The notes beneath the pieces are model-generated. The model searched no databases, was not told the origin of the DNA, and saw nothing but the letters and a program-made list of their open reading frames with translations. From positions 1 to 55,469 of IMG/VR virus record IMGVR_UViG_3300032271_000676: 55,469 nucleotides of DNA; one strand, given 5' to 3'. Positions within the stretch are counted from its first letter, which is position 1, and each line of letters begins with the position of its first letter. A program made the position numbers and the translations under genes. This DNA comes from a virus. Shown piece after piece: positions 42,900-49,887 of this stretch.

Positions 42900-42924
42900 C
42901 ACGACATTTGGTCATCTATAAAGT
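42896..42924 (+). promoter_or_regulatory. sigma-70-like promoter P3
   Basis: TTGACA at 42896-42901 is a consensus -35; -10 is TATAAA (15-base spacer) or TAAAGT (17-base spacer). Overlaps the end of the XRE gene and drives the gene starting at 42977. Confidence 0.75.
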
Positions 42925-42931
42925 ACTACTT

Positions 42932-42947
42932 AACGTCAGTTGACGTT
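42932..42947. promoter_or_regulatory. palindromic operator candidate at P3
   Basis: AACGTCA-GT-TGACGTT: perfect 7-base arms around a 2-base centre, placed at the expected transcription start of P3. This is where a repressor would block initiation; the adjacent XRE protein is the natural candidate. Confidence 0.65.
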
Positions 42948-42976
42948 CATTCAAACCTAGCGAAAAGGAAGCGAAA

Positions 42977-43309
42977 ATGACTACAGCAACTCTCTCCACC
43001 GCAGTATCCCTAGAACACAAAGTTGACTACTTAGGCGCATTGCTTGAGCAGATCAAAACCTTGACGGAGCAAGCTGATTTCATCAAAGACCAGCTCAAAG
43101 ACGCTGCCACATTAGAGGGCAACGAGATGCGCGTTACCGGCATGGTGTACAACTCACTCGTGTACGCAGCCACCAAAAAGACCACTGACAAGAAAGCCTT
43201 TGAGGCAGGTCTACGCGCTGCAGGCATTGATCCTACCGTCGTTGCAGCGTGCGAGGCTTCCGCCAAGAAAGAGTCCACCTACTTCGCTGTTAAAACCGAC
43301 CGTAACTAA
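42977..43309 (+). CDS. early protein, unknown function
   Basis: 110 residues with the shared AAAAGGAAGCGAAA leader. Mostly helical (DYLGALLEQIKTLTEQADFI, then LKDAATLEGNEM), with a basic C-terminal half (KKTTDKKAFEAGLRAAGIDP). Driven by P3 and followed by a GCAA-loop hairpin. The length and helical character would fit a small host-takeover or nucleic acid-binding protein; no family recognised. Confidence 0.6.
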   Translation: MTTATLSTAVSLEHKVDYLGALLEQIKTLTEQADFIKDQLKDAATLEGNEMRVTGMVYNSLVYAATKKTTDKKAFEAGLRAAGIDPTVVAACEASAKKESTYFAVKTDRN

Positions 43310-43314
43310 TTACA

Positions 43315-43332
43315 GGGGGGCGCAAGCCCCTC
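43315..43332 (+). other. intergenic hairpin with GNRA loop
   Basis: GGGGC-GCAA-GCCCC core, extended by a G-T and a G-C pair, 5 bases after a stop codon; the following TTCACTGG is not T-rich. Likely partial terminator or mRNA stabiliser. Confidence 0.6.
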
Positions 43333-43348
43333 TTCACTGGAGATAATC

Positions 43349-43564
43349 ATGGAATTAGGCGTAGATTTTGATTTAGATACTGGAATGTATACATGTGTGC
43401 TTTTAGATGACGATGGATGCCAACTTGGTTTTATAGCATCTAGTGAAAATTTGGCTAAAGCCGCATTTGCTTTAGGACGTGCCTTTGGCGCGCACCCAGA
43501 GCTGTTTGCGCGGGAACTAAGAGATTATTTTGACGGCATGAAGGAGAAACCTATCGCCGCATAA
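43349..43564 (+). CDS. small acidic early protein, paralog A
   Basis: 71 residues. MELGVDFDLDTGMYTCVLLD and ALGRAFGAHPELFARELRDY align with the protein at 43777-43980 (M-(E/D)-L-x-V, then DDG/GDG, then LG-x-x-(F/Y)-G-x-HPE-x-F and DYFD/DDF), marking a tandem duplication. Ribosome-binding GGAG upstream. Function unknown. Confidence 0.6.
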   Translation: MELGVDFDLDTGMYTCVLLDDDGCQLGFIASSENLAKAAFALGRAFGAHPELFARELRDYFDGMKEKPIAA

Positions 43565-43776
43565 AGAACGTGTGGGGTGTCACCCCACTAGTGCTGACTC
43601 GCATGATATGAATCCCGGTGACAGGGAAGAGTGGTGGCAGACAACCTTAATTGCCCGTTGGCTACACGTTAGCAAACCTTCTTAGAGAGATGCAAGTCTC
43701 GTTGGTATTTGGAGGTAAGAGCACCCGTTACGAGGATCTTGCAGTCCTCGTGGCACCTAACTTAAAGGAGACAATC
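43565..43776 (+). other. 212-base gene-free stretch with strong hairpins between two paralogs
   Basis: Contains a 17-base perfect palindrome (43572-43588), and a 7-bp hairpin ACGAGGA/TCCTCGT with 8-base loop (43730-43751). A second partly similar hairpin-like segment lies just upstream (AGAGAGATGCAAGTCTC region, ~43684-43700). The reading frame that extends the next gene leftward through it starts without a ribosome-binding site. Could be a small RNA or a regulatory leader; no tRNA could be built from it. Confidence 0.5.
43572..43588 (+). other. palindromic hairpin after paralog A
   Basis: GTGGGGTG-T-CACCCCAC: perfect 17-base palindrome, realistically a 6-bp stem with 5-base loop, 7 bases after the stop codon. 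No T run follows. Confidence 0.6.
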
Positions 43777-43980
43777 ATGGATTTAAAAGTTACTTACGAC
43801 CCTGAACTAACCCTCTTCTACGCGGCTTTTGTTGATGGTGATGGTTTGATGTTAGGACCGCAAGGGATCGCGGCTACGTTAGCAGGTGCTTGTCTACGTC
43901 TTGGCTACAAATATGGCAAACACCCTGAATGGTTTTCGCAGCCATTTACAGATGATTTTAATGACAAAGGAGTTCATTAA
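43777..43980 (+). CDS. small acidic early protein, paralog B
   Basis: 67 residues from ATG 43777 (AAAGGAG upstream); a longer in-frame reading from 43651 crosses the hairpins and lacks a binding site. MDLKVTYDPELTLFYAAFVD, then LGYKYGKHPEWFSQPFTDDF matches paralog A. The next gene begins directly after the stop. Function unknown. Confidence 0.6.
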   Translation: MDLKVTYDPELTLFYAAFVDGDGLMLGPQGIAATLAGACLRLGYKYGKHPEWFSQPFTDDFNDKGVH

Positions 43981-44058
43981 GTGGATAACGGCGATATAGC
44001 GTGGATCATCTATACAGGGATTTTAACCATCTGTTGGCTAGTCATGGAGCAAATGTGA
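43981..44058 (+). CDS. 25-residue membrane micro-protein (GTG start)
   Basis: GTG at 43981 with AAAGGAG 8 bases upstream. Encodes VDNGDIAWIIYTGILTICWL and ends MEQM; nearly all of it is one membrane segment. Its ATG-TGA end overlaps the GTG of the next membrane protein. Very short, so confidence is limited, but the ribosome-binding site and coupling are good. Confidence 0.5.
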   Translation: MDNGDIAWIIYTGILTICWLVMEQM

Positions 44059-44243
44059 GAGATAACATCGGCTGGCTCATTATAGGAATTCTTAGCGGCC
44101 TTCTATGGTGGTCAGCCGGTTATAACTGGTATCAATCTGCACGATACGATCAAATGTTAAAAGAGATTGAATCACTAACGTTTGAGCACGATGTTTGCAT
44201 AGAACGAATTCAACAATTAACTGCAAGGGAACGCAAAAAATGA
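44055..44243 (+). CDS. small membrane protein with charged tail
   Basis: 62 residues from GTG 44055, overlapping the micro-protein stop. Membrane segment at about 5-25 (IGWLIIGILSGLLWWSAGY), then a charged helix (YDQMLKEIESLTFEHDV). Plan similar to the small proteins of the lysis cassette. Overlaps the next gene by 4 bases. Confidence 0.6.
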   Translation: MRDNIGWLIIGILSGLLWWSAGYNWYQSARYDQMLKEIESLTFEHDVCIERIQQLTARERKK

Positions 44244-44710
44244 ATTTATTACATACACAGCAAGAAAAAATTTTAAAAATGGCGCTTAAAATTCTTGACG
44301 CTAATAATGTTAAATACGCCATATTGTTTGACGATGGCACAAAAGTTGGGAATCTTGAGATAGCAAAACCAAAGATACGCACTGTCAAAGATCCGTATGG
44401 CCGTGGTACTGTGCGTGCATATCTTTTGCCTCTTATTCAGCCGCTTGAGGACGGTGAAACAATAAAGGTTTCATCACCTAATTATTCATTACCTTGGCTA
44501 TCAAGCCATGCCAGCAAAATATGCTGCGATTTGTTTGGAAAAGGAAACTACCAAGTTAAAACAAAAAAAGATCATGTCTTAATTTTGCGTGCAGACAATC
44601 TTAAACTAATATCAAAAATTGATTTTGATGCGGCAATGATGCCGGGATTTGATGTTAGAAAAGCGCTTGCAAATCTAACTCTAAATTTAGATGACCCCAC
44701 AACCTTTTAA
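44240..44710 (+). CDS. early protein, unknown function
   Basis: 156 residues from ATG 44240 (AAGGGA upstream, 4-base overlap). Mixed alpha/beta, basic. IRTVKDPYGRGTVRAYLLPL, then VKTKKDHVLILRADNLKLIS. No family recognised. Local DNA is AT-rich compared with the structural genes. Confidence 0.55.
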   Translation: MNLLHTQQEKILKMALKILDANNVKYAILFDDGTKVGNLEIAKPKIRTVKDPYGRGTVRAYLLPLIQPLEDGETIKVSSPNYSLPWLSSHASKICCDLFGKGNYQVKTKKDHVLILRADNLKLISKIDFDAAMMPGFDVRKALANLTLNLDDPTTF

Positions 44711-44721
44711 GGAATTTAACA

Positions 44722-44937
44722 ATGATTATGATCGACCATCCGACCTGTGGGTTGTGTAATAAGGTGATCGCGGATTTTGAAATTAATACCGATGAATCCA
44801 ATGGAGATCGCGTGTACACGATGCGTTGCCACGGTGAGGAGCTCAAAGTAACTTACACCATCATGGATACAGTTCGATTAGAAATTTCCGAGCTCGGACG
44901 CCCTTTCAGCCCTAGTGCTACCGGAGAACTGATATGA
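44722..44937 (+). CDS. small Cys-containing early protein
   Basis: 71 residues. HPTCGLCNKVIADFEINTDE and MRCHGEELKVTY give a CxxC plus CH set that may bind zinc. AAGGAA upstream. The stop overlaps the next start by 4 bases. Function unknown. Confidence 0.55.
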   Translation: MIMIDHPTCGLCNKVIADFEINTDESNGDRVYTMRCHGEELKVTYTIMDTVRLEISELGRPFSPSATGELI

Positions 44938-45302
44938 CACCAGAATACGAGCGTGGCTTTGTTGATGGTATGCAAAAGCAAATGCAATCAAGCGTAGATA
45001 AAGCAGTCAACGCAATGGCCCAGCGCAAATGGGTTGGGTTGACTGATGAGCCTGTCGGCAGATTTGCCAAATTTACTGATGGTATCTGGCGAGAAGTCAC
45101 CGCTGGTTCTGCGGGAGTGCCTTTGTACGAGATGAGCAAAGAAGACGCTGATTATGAATACAAAATATATGACATTGCAAAATTTCACATACCCGAAGGC
45201 TCATATTCCATAGAAGAGGTTGAAAAAATGCTCATTCACATGAAACAAACAAAACAAAAAACAGAAGCATATCTTGCAAAAACACTAGAGCCAATTAAAT
45301 AG
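44934..45302 (+). CDS. last gene of the early operon, unknown function
   Basis: 122 residues. The N-terminal helix YERGFVDGMQKQMQSSVDKA is a widespread motif of small phage proteins; the C-terminus is a charged helix. Only 8 bases separate its stop from the stop of the convergent HNH gene, with no terminator hairpin between them. Confidence 0.6.
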   Translation: MTPEYERGFVDGMQKQMQSSVDKAVNAMAQRKWVGLTDEPVGRFAKFTDGIWREVTAGSAGVPLYEMSKEDADYEYKIYDIAKFHIPEGSYSIEEVEKMLIHMKQTKQKTEAYLAKTLEPIK

Positions 45303-45310
45303 AAGAACAC

Positions 45311-45589
45311 CTAGCCTTTTCGCTGCATAATTAGATCCATGACCCTCTCTACCGTAACATTGAGGGCGTGGATCTCTTCCATTTTCTTCAAAGCCCACAT
45401 CCGCTTTTCTCCATGCCATCCTAATTTCGGGTTCTGATGGCAATCCTTACACAACGCCACGACACAATACTGCAGATCCTGCTCAATGTGATGGGCATCC
45501 GATGGTCCCCGTGCATCACAGACTGAGCAGGGTAATTCTTTAACTAATCCAATATATGCCTTTTGTTTTGCAGTCAGCTTGTTATTCAT
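45311..45589 (-). CDS. HNH-like nuclease domain protein
   Basis: 92 residues. Zinc-coordinating CSVC (21-24) and CKDCH (47-51) frame a DAHH motif (31-34) and a WHG at 58-60, the core of a small HNH/treble-clef nuclease of the kind found in phage recombination genes. It lies at the end of the replication/recombination block next to RusA, suggesting a role in processing recombination intermediates. Specific family (Ref- or NinG-like) cannot be settled by eye. Confidence 0.65.
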   Translation of the reverse strand: MNNKLTAKQKAYIGLVKELPCSVCDARGPSDAHHIEQDLQYCVVALCKDCHQNPKLGWHGEKRMWALKKMEEIHALNVTVERVMDLIMQRKG

Positions 45590-45927
45590 AAAGTTGCTTT
45601 TTCTACTTGCCTATCATTTGCACATTGCGTGCGATATACATCGATGCGTGCCTGTGCAGCCGTGAGCTTCCACTTAATTGTTTCCTCGACCTGCACAGCG
45701 TCCCTAAGACCCTCTAACAGCTCTTGGTACTCTGGGTGAGCATAAGCCTCACGCTCTTGCGTTACAGCGCTAGAAAACCCGTCAGCGGCCGCTTGCTGCA
45801 TCAATATCGCTTTCTTGCTCTTACGAAATTCTTCAAGAAAGACTCTCGCTGCTTTAGCGGCTGCAAACTCTCGTGAATGTTTGATCATGTACTCTATTGC
45901 CCGTTCAGGGCTTATTTTCTCGTCCAT
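45586..45927 (-). CDS. helical protein common in phage recombination blocks, unknown function
   Basis: 113 residues, almost fully helical. EFAAAKAARVFLEEFRKSKK, then REAYAHPEYQELLEGLRDAV and EETIKWKLTAAQARIDVYRT is a family I know from many phages without an assigned role. Overlaps RusA by 23 bases and the HNH gene by 4. Confidence 0.65.
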   Translation of the reverse strand: MDEKISPERAIEYMIKHSREFAAAKAARVFLEEFRKSKKAILMQQAAADGFSSAVTQEREAYAHPEYQELLEGLRDAVQVEETIKWKLTAAQARIDVYRTQCANDRQVEKATL

Positions 45928-46279
45928 CGCCTATTTCCTCTATGGTTACTGTCATTGTTTCGCCGGGTCCCCGCCATCTGATGCGCAGGTCTGCTATTTG
46001 TGAATCGTCATCCCATACTTTTGCATGCGTAATTGCGTCTAAAACAACTTTTAGTAAATTATCTAAATCCCTAATTCTTTTATCTGGTTTAGAAACTTGT
46101 AAGTCCACTCTTAACAGCCCATTTGCTTTGCTGATCTTTTTGGTCATTAGTAATGTTGTCAGCATCCATTTGACTTGAGATCGGTAGTACAACCCGTTCT
46201 TGCTGATATATACCCGGCCCGTCGCATACCTCCAATACGTGTTGATTGTCGGCGGGTAAGGTAACTCGAACTGGATCAT
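45905..46279 (-). CDS. rusA: Holliday junction resolvase, RusA family
   Basis: 124 residues, full length for RusA. N-terminus FELPYPPTINTYWRYATG is the family start. Catalytic acids: Asp71 and Asp73 in RIRDLDNLLK, Asp81, and Asp90-92 in VWDDDSQI, followed by a basic IRWRGPG. Cleaves four-way junctions, probably to clear branches before packaging. The ATG at 46279 lies one base after the primase stop. Confidence 0.9.
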   Translation of the reverse strand: MIQFELPYPPTINTYWRYATGRVYISKNGLYYRSQVKWMLTTLLMTKKISKANGLLRVDLQVSKPDKRIRDLDNLLKVVLDAITHAKVWDDDSQIADLRIRWRGPGETMTVTIEEIGDGRENKP

Positions 46280-46505
46280 TTAAAAGTTGGCGCTCCAATG
46301 GGCTAATCCAGTGCGTCCTTTGCTCATAGTGTTGGCAGATTCTGATGCTAGGGAGTTTGGCAAATCGCTCTCGCTTCCAACAATGTTCCCACCATCCTTT
46401 TTTACCTGTCCAATGGACGCAATTGTTGCAGTTCGGTTTAACATCGGGGATATCCAGTTTTCCCGGCCCAAAGCGCGAACGCTTTGTATAAATTTCATAA
46501 GACAT
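46089..46505 (-). CDS. Cys/Trp-rich protein overprinted on primase and RusA genes
   Basis: 138 residues from ATG 46505 with AGGA upstream. Residues 24-58 (NCNNCVHWTGKKGWWEHCWK, then SIRICQHYE) have a four-Cys/His pattern typical of small phage zinc-binding proteins. The gene overlaps the primase end by 226 bases and RusA by 191, in a different frame, and spans their exact junction. The N-terminal half looks like a real protein, while the second half is less distinctive. It may be a genuine overprinted gene, or the primase tail may be the derived frame. Confidence 0.55.
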   Translation of the reverse strand: MSYEIYTKRSRFGPGKLDIPDVKPNCNNCVHWTGKKGWWEHCWKRERFAKLPSIRICQHYEQRTHWISPLERQLLNDPVRVTLPADNQHVLEVCDGPGIYQQERVVLPISSQMDADNITNDQKDQQSKWAVKSGLTSF

Positions 46506-47296
46506 ACAATTCCTGCCTTTTGATGAACATCATTAGCATCCCAGCCAATTTCCTCTGACATAGTCCAAGGCAAACCGGTGGCTCTTGCAGCATCCTCGCC
46601 AACGAACGACATATCATTATCCGCAAATACAAATCCAGACTTATCTTTTGCGACATAAACCAAATTTGCAGCTGAGAATGTAACCACCACGCTGTGATCA
46701 ATACGTAAGGTTTTAAGCGCTTCTGACAACGATAGGCCGGTTGCCCAACCCTCACAAAACCATTGCTCAGAACCACGACCAATTCGCGTTACAGCGCCCT
46801 TAGCACGCATGCCGGGTAAAAACTTTTTGTCGTAGGACCGCGTATCAGGATTCCACCAAATCTTTTGTAAACCTACCAATTTATTTGTTAAATGATTGCG
46901 CATGGGAATCATCGTAACCTCGTCGTTTACATGCGCTTTTATGTGTCCTAAACCCTTAAATTTAAGGTAGGGGCTTTCTCCCAATTCGCATATGCTCAAC
47001 ATTGCTGCAGCATTCTTTTCGGCCAGCGCGTACCCTTTCATGCGCTCCATACGCGCTGCCGTGCGCTTCGCTTCCCAATCAAGCTTTTCACGCTCAGTCC
47101 AAGGTGTATCAGACTCAAACCATTCGAGCTGATTACCATCATCCCAGCTCATGCACCAACCCTTACGCCCGTCCCAATAATATGCACCATTAGTTGACCT
47201 AGGCTTTTTTTCTGTAGGGCAGCGCTGGATCTTGTCAGACGCATGCAGATTGCGTATTAACAAACCTTTAACTCGTGCAAAATCCTCAAATGTCAT
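46280..47296 (-). CDS. Toprim-domain DNA primase-like protein
   Basis: 338 residues. N-terminal ~60 residues: substrate-binding region without a Cys4 zinc finger (DGRKGWCMSWDDGN). Toprim domain: WFCEGWATGLSLSEALKTL with Glu182, then GFVFADNDMSFVGEDAAR with Asp226 and Asp228, then GWDANDVHQKAG. Synthesises primers or acts on plasmid-like initiation, as in other phage Toprim primases. The last ~65 residues overlap the Cys-rich gene and look unlike the family, so they may be readthrough. Follows the helicase with 1-base overlap. Confidence 0.75.
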   Translation of the reverse strand: MTFEDFARVKGLLIRNLHASDKIQRCPTEKKPRSTNGAYYWDGRKGWCMSWDDGNQLEWFESDTPWTEREKLDWEAKRTAARMERMKGYALAEKNAAAMLSICELGESPYLKFKGLGHIKAHVNDEVTMIPMRNHLTNKLVGLQKIWWNPDTRSYDKKFLPGMRAKGAVTRIGRGSEQWFCEGWATGLSLSEALKTLRIDHSVVVTFSAANLVYVAKDKSGFVFADNDMSFVGEDAARATGLPWTMSEEIGWDANDVHQKAGIVCLMKFIQSVRALGRENWISPMLNRTATIASIGQVKKDGGNIVGSESDLPNSLASESANTMSKGRTGLAHWSANF

Positions 47297-48810
47297 TACG
47301 TTCTCCTTTTAGACCAGCGGATCGTTGCTCGTCGCGCTGTGTTTTCTACTCTACGACCTACCTCTACAAGCCGATCATTCTCATTGAAAATAAAATTGCT
47401 TGGCGGTGTGGCCTTCATCACATCTTGATATAAGTACCACGCACGTTGGCGTCGCGTATCTGGCTTACCCCATTGACGTACATAACTACAGCATTCATTC
47501 CATATGCCTCTGTCATGCGTAATCTTGGTGCTGGTAAGCTCAAGCTCTACCATCTTGCCCTCTAACTCTTCTATAAGAGCAGTACGCTTTTTTTCGTGGC
47601 CGCAGGACATGCATCGATTTGTATAAGGGCTAAACCCGCATTCAGGGCAAGCTCGTACAATATCTTCTTCCTCTTCTTTGTCGCGCGCTTCCTTGTCGAG
47701 CTTTTCGCCATGATCAAGCCCATCAAGGCCACTAAAAAATATGGTTTCAAAATCTTGCCTGAATCGCAAAATATTGCCACTATGGTCCAACAATACGCAG
47801 TTCTCTTTGCCCGGATAAGACCTTAAACCACGGCCCCACATTTGAATTGCTGTTGACAAGCTTTTGCGCAAGGGCCTGCAATCCGCAACACAGCCTACGT
47901 CTGGTACATCGAAACCTTTGGCCAACGCCTCTACGCTGACCAGTACTCTAATAGCACTGTTAGGCTTTCTAAACTCTTTTAAAAGCTCCTGCCGCTCTGC
48001 ATCCGGTGTATATGTACTGAATACAGCAGCCATGATGCCTTGCTCATTAAACCGGCGTGCAATTTCATTGCAGTGGTCTACTGTCGCACCGAAAATAATT
48101 GTTTTGCGGTCGCTTGCATACAAGATCCACGATTCGACCACATCACCTACTATTTCCTTACCTCTTGCTGCGGCCTCATTATCCGCCCATTCTCCACCAA
48201 CTTTTTTAGCGCCAGCCATATTTGGCTTAGTGCCAGAAAAGATTCGCATTGGGACCAGCACGCCCTGTTTAGTCAACTCAGACATTGTCGTTGCGTTGAT
48301 TAAGTTGCTAAACAAGTTACCTAGCCCAGCTGAAAACGGCGTAGCGGATAAACCTATTACTGCTGCCTTGCAGGTCGGAATATACTCAGTCCATGCTTTC
48401 ATCTGCGTATGGCATTCGTCAATCACTACTACGTCAACCAACGAAGGCCAACCACGACGGGCAATTGTTTGCGCACTAGCAATTTGGAACATGGCATGCG
48501 GCCTATGGCGCCAATGATTGGCCTGTATCACACCATGATCAATCAAACCATAACTGTCAGCCACTGCAGACGTTTGATTGATTAAGGTTTCGCGGTCGCA
48601 CAAAAAGATGCACCGCCTACCTTTGTCTAGCGCTTCTTTGATAATGCGCAAACCTAAGTAAGTTTTACCGGCGCCCGTAGGCGCCATAACCACTTGGTTT
48701 TTATGTCCACGGCGAGCGCCGTCACGTAATTGCTCATGCGCTCGCTTTTGAAACTCCCTTGGTTCAGGGAATTTAGTCTGAGGTGCTTCCACTTCGCTTA
48801 GGTTTTGCAT
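47296..48810 (-). CDS. SF2 DEAD/DEAH-type helicase with C-terminal zinc finger
   Basis: 504 residues from ATG 48810, chosen to limit overlap with the preceding gene (38 bases). Motif I MAPTGAGKT (42-50), motif II DECH (131-134), motif III SATP (155-158), motif V region SVEALAKGFDVPDVGC, motif VI QMWGRGLRS. C-terminal CPECGFSPYTNRCMSCGHEK is a four-Cys zinc finger, common in phage SF2 helicases. Probably the replicative or recombination helicase, working with the primase next to it. Confidence 0.85.
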   Translation of the reverse strand: MQNLSEVEAPQTKFPEPREFQKRAHEQLRDGARRGHKNQVVMAPTGAGKTYLGLRIIKEALDKGRRCIFLCDRETLINQTSAVADSYGLIDHGVIQANHWRHRPHAMFQIASAQTIARRGWPSLVDVVVIDECHTQMKAWTEYIPTCKAAVIGLSATPFSAGLGNLFSNLINATTMSELTKQGVLVPMRIFSGTKPNMAGAKKVGGEWADNEAAARGKEIVGDVVESWILYASDRKTIIFGATVDHCNEIARRFNEQGIMAAVFSTYTPDAERQELLKEFRKPNSAIRVLVSVEALAKGFDVPDVGCVADCRPLRKSLSTAIQMWGRGLRSYPGKENCVLLDHSGNILRFRQDFETIFFSGLDGLDHGEKLDKEARDKEEEEDIVRACPECGFSPYTNRCMSCGHEKKRTALIEELEGKMVELELTSTKITHDRGIWNECCSYVRQWGKPDTRRQRAWYLYQDVMKATPPSNFIFNENDRLVEVGRRVENTARRATIRWSKRRT

Positions 48811-49618
48811 TGTTCGCTCGTTGTAAATTTTTAACTTGTTTAATCGCCTCGTTCGCCATAGCCTCAAGACTGGCAATCCGACCTTCTTTTACGCGGTTCA
48901 GTTCTTGCGCCTGCTTGAGTTCTTTTAATAATACAGCATTGTGTTCGTCAGTTTCAATTACTTTACGCATCGAATCGTTTTCTTCTAATAACGATTCTGC
49001 ATGATGTTGTAATTCATTGATTCGATCTGATAATGCCACCACTTCATTTTTTAAATCATCTCGTTCTTTTTCCAATTTTTTAACATAATCACTCACACGC
49101 GGATCGGCAGCCTTGCCCTCAGGGCGAGGCTTAGGCGGATTCTTTGGCTTGCTCCCGCTTTCTAACTTTTTGACGCCTTCAAGTATTGCTTCACCATCTC
49201 CTGCTAACACTGCTGCTTTTGCGCGATTAATTGTGCGTTCGCTTACATCTGCCAGCTCTGCCATTTGCTTATTTGTAGCTACATCAGGATTGTCATGCAC
49301 ACCATTTGCCGCCCATTTATAAACTGATACGACTGCTACGGCACGCTGCGCATCCGTCATATCGCGACGATGATAATTTAACGACATAACAAATGCGCGT
49401 GGGTCTACATCCTCAGGCAAGTCTGTTACAGGTAATTGTTTAGGATCTAAACCAGCCATCATACTGGCCGTATAACGATGCCATCCGTCTATGATTTCGC
49501 CTTCATATAACGTTATCGGGTTAAGCACGCCATTTTGTTTTATATCCTCTGATAATGCATGTAACCGCTCTGCGTTATAGGATGGAAAAGCTTTGCTAAG
49601 TGGGTGTCTTGAATACAT
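48773..49618 (-). CDS. ParB/sulfiredoxin-fold protein with coiled coil
   Basis: 281 residues. ParB-like N-terminal domain with ALSEDIKQNGVLNPITLYEG and GEIIDGWHRYTASMMAG (about 40-56), then a helix-turn-helix (NKQMAELADVSERTINRAKA, 116-135), a PRPEGKA linker (164-170, palindromic repeat copy 3) and a coiled coil to the end (about 178-270). No ParA gene was found, so classical partition is unlikely. Such proteins in phages act as regulators or nucleases. Directly follows the Cro-like gene. Confidence 0.75.
   Translation of the reverse strand: MYSRHPLSKAFPSYNAERLHALSEDIKQNGVLNPITLYEGEIIDGWHRYTASMMAGLDPKQLPVTDLPEDVDPRAFVMSLNYHRRDMTDAQRAVAVVSVYKWAANGVHDNPDVATNKQMAELADVSERTINRAKAAVLAGDGEAILEGVKKLESGSKPKNPPKPRPEGKAADPRVSDYVKKLEKERDDLKNEVVALSDRINELQHHAESLLEENDSMRKVIETDEHNAVLLKELKQAQELNRVKEGRIASLEAMANEAIKQVKNLQRANNAKPKRSGSTSD
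49110..49129. repeat. 20-base palindromic interspersed repeat, copy 3
   Basis: Identical to copy 1 at 10616-10635. Encodes PRPEGKA in the linker between the DNA-binding and coiled-coil parts of the ParB-like protein. Confidence 0.8.
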
Positions 49619-49619
49619 A

Positions 49620-49823
49620 TTAATCTCCGTAAATCTCAGGTAATAGCTCTTTTCGCGTGACCTTGCCGCCGGTCGCTTCCTCGATTTTTTTCGCTAAAAA
49701 TGGACTGGGTTTATTCAATCCGTGGGACAAACGAGACATCCATGTCGTGGATATCCCAAGTTGTTTGGCCATCTTGATACGCGACCCGATGGGCAGCTCA
49801 AGAAAAAATTCGTACAGTGTCAT
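49620..49823 (-). CDS. Cro/XRE-like regulator
   Basis: 67 residues from ATG 49823 with a GGAGGA binding site. IGSRIKMAKQLGISTTWMSR then LSHGLNKPSPFLAKKIEEAT is a helix-turn-helix of the Cro/XRE type with recognition helix near TTWMSRLSHG. First gene of the leftward replication block. The divergent intergenic region just upstream contains an inverted repeat (49855-49865 with 49877-49887), so it probably controls its own and the opposite promoter. Confidence 0.75.
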   Translation of the reverse strand: MTLYEFFLELPIGSRIKMAKQLGISTTWMSRLSHGLNKPSPFLAKKIEEATGGKVTRKELLPEIYGD

Positions 49824-49854
49824 AGTGTTCCTCCGAATGGGCGAGTGTATAACT

Positions 49855-49887
49855 AACACGAAGTGCTTGCAACATTGACTTCATGTT
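49855..49887. promoter_or_regulatory. inverted-repeat operator between divergent genes
   Basis: AACACGAAGTG (49855-49865) and GACTTCATGTT (49877-49887) are complementary at 9 of 11 positions with an 11-base gap. The pair overlaps the -35 and spacer of the rightward promoter. Candidate binding site for the Cro-like protein. Confidence 0.65.

Noticed and set aside
43684-43765. Possible tRNA (GGTAAGAGCACC resembles a D-arm)
   Set aside because: No T-arm or acceptor stem can be paired with it; the anticodon-like hairpin has an 8-base loop.
43651-43776. N-terminal extension of paralog B
   Set aside because: It crosses strong hairpins and lacks a ribosome-binding site, while ATG 43777 has AAAGGAG and matches the start of paralog A.
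48773-49618. ParB as part of a plasmid partition system
   Set aside because: No ParA ATPase or parS-like cluster was found; ParB folds also serve as nucleases or regulators in phages.
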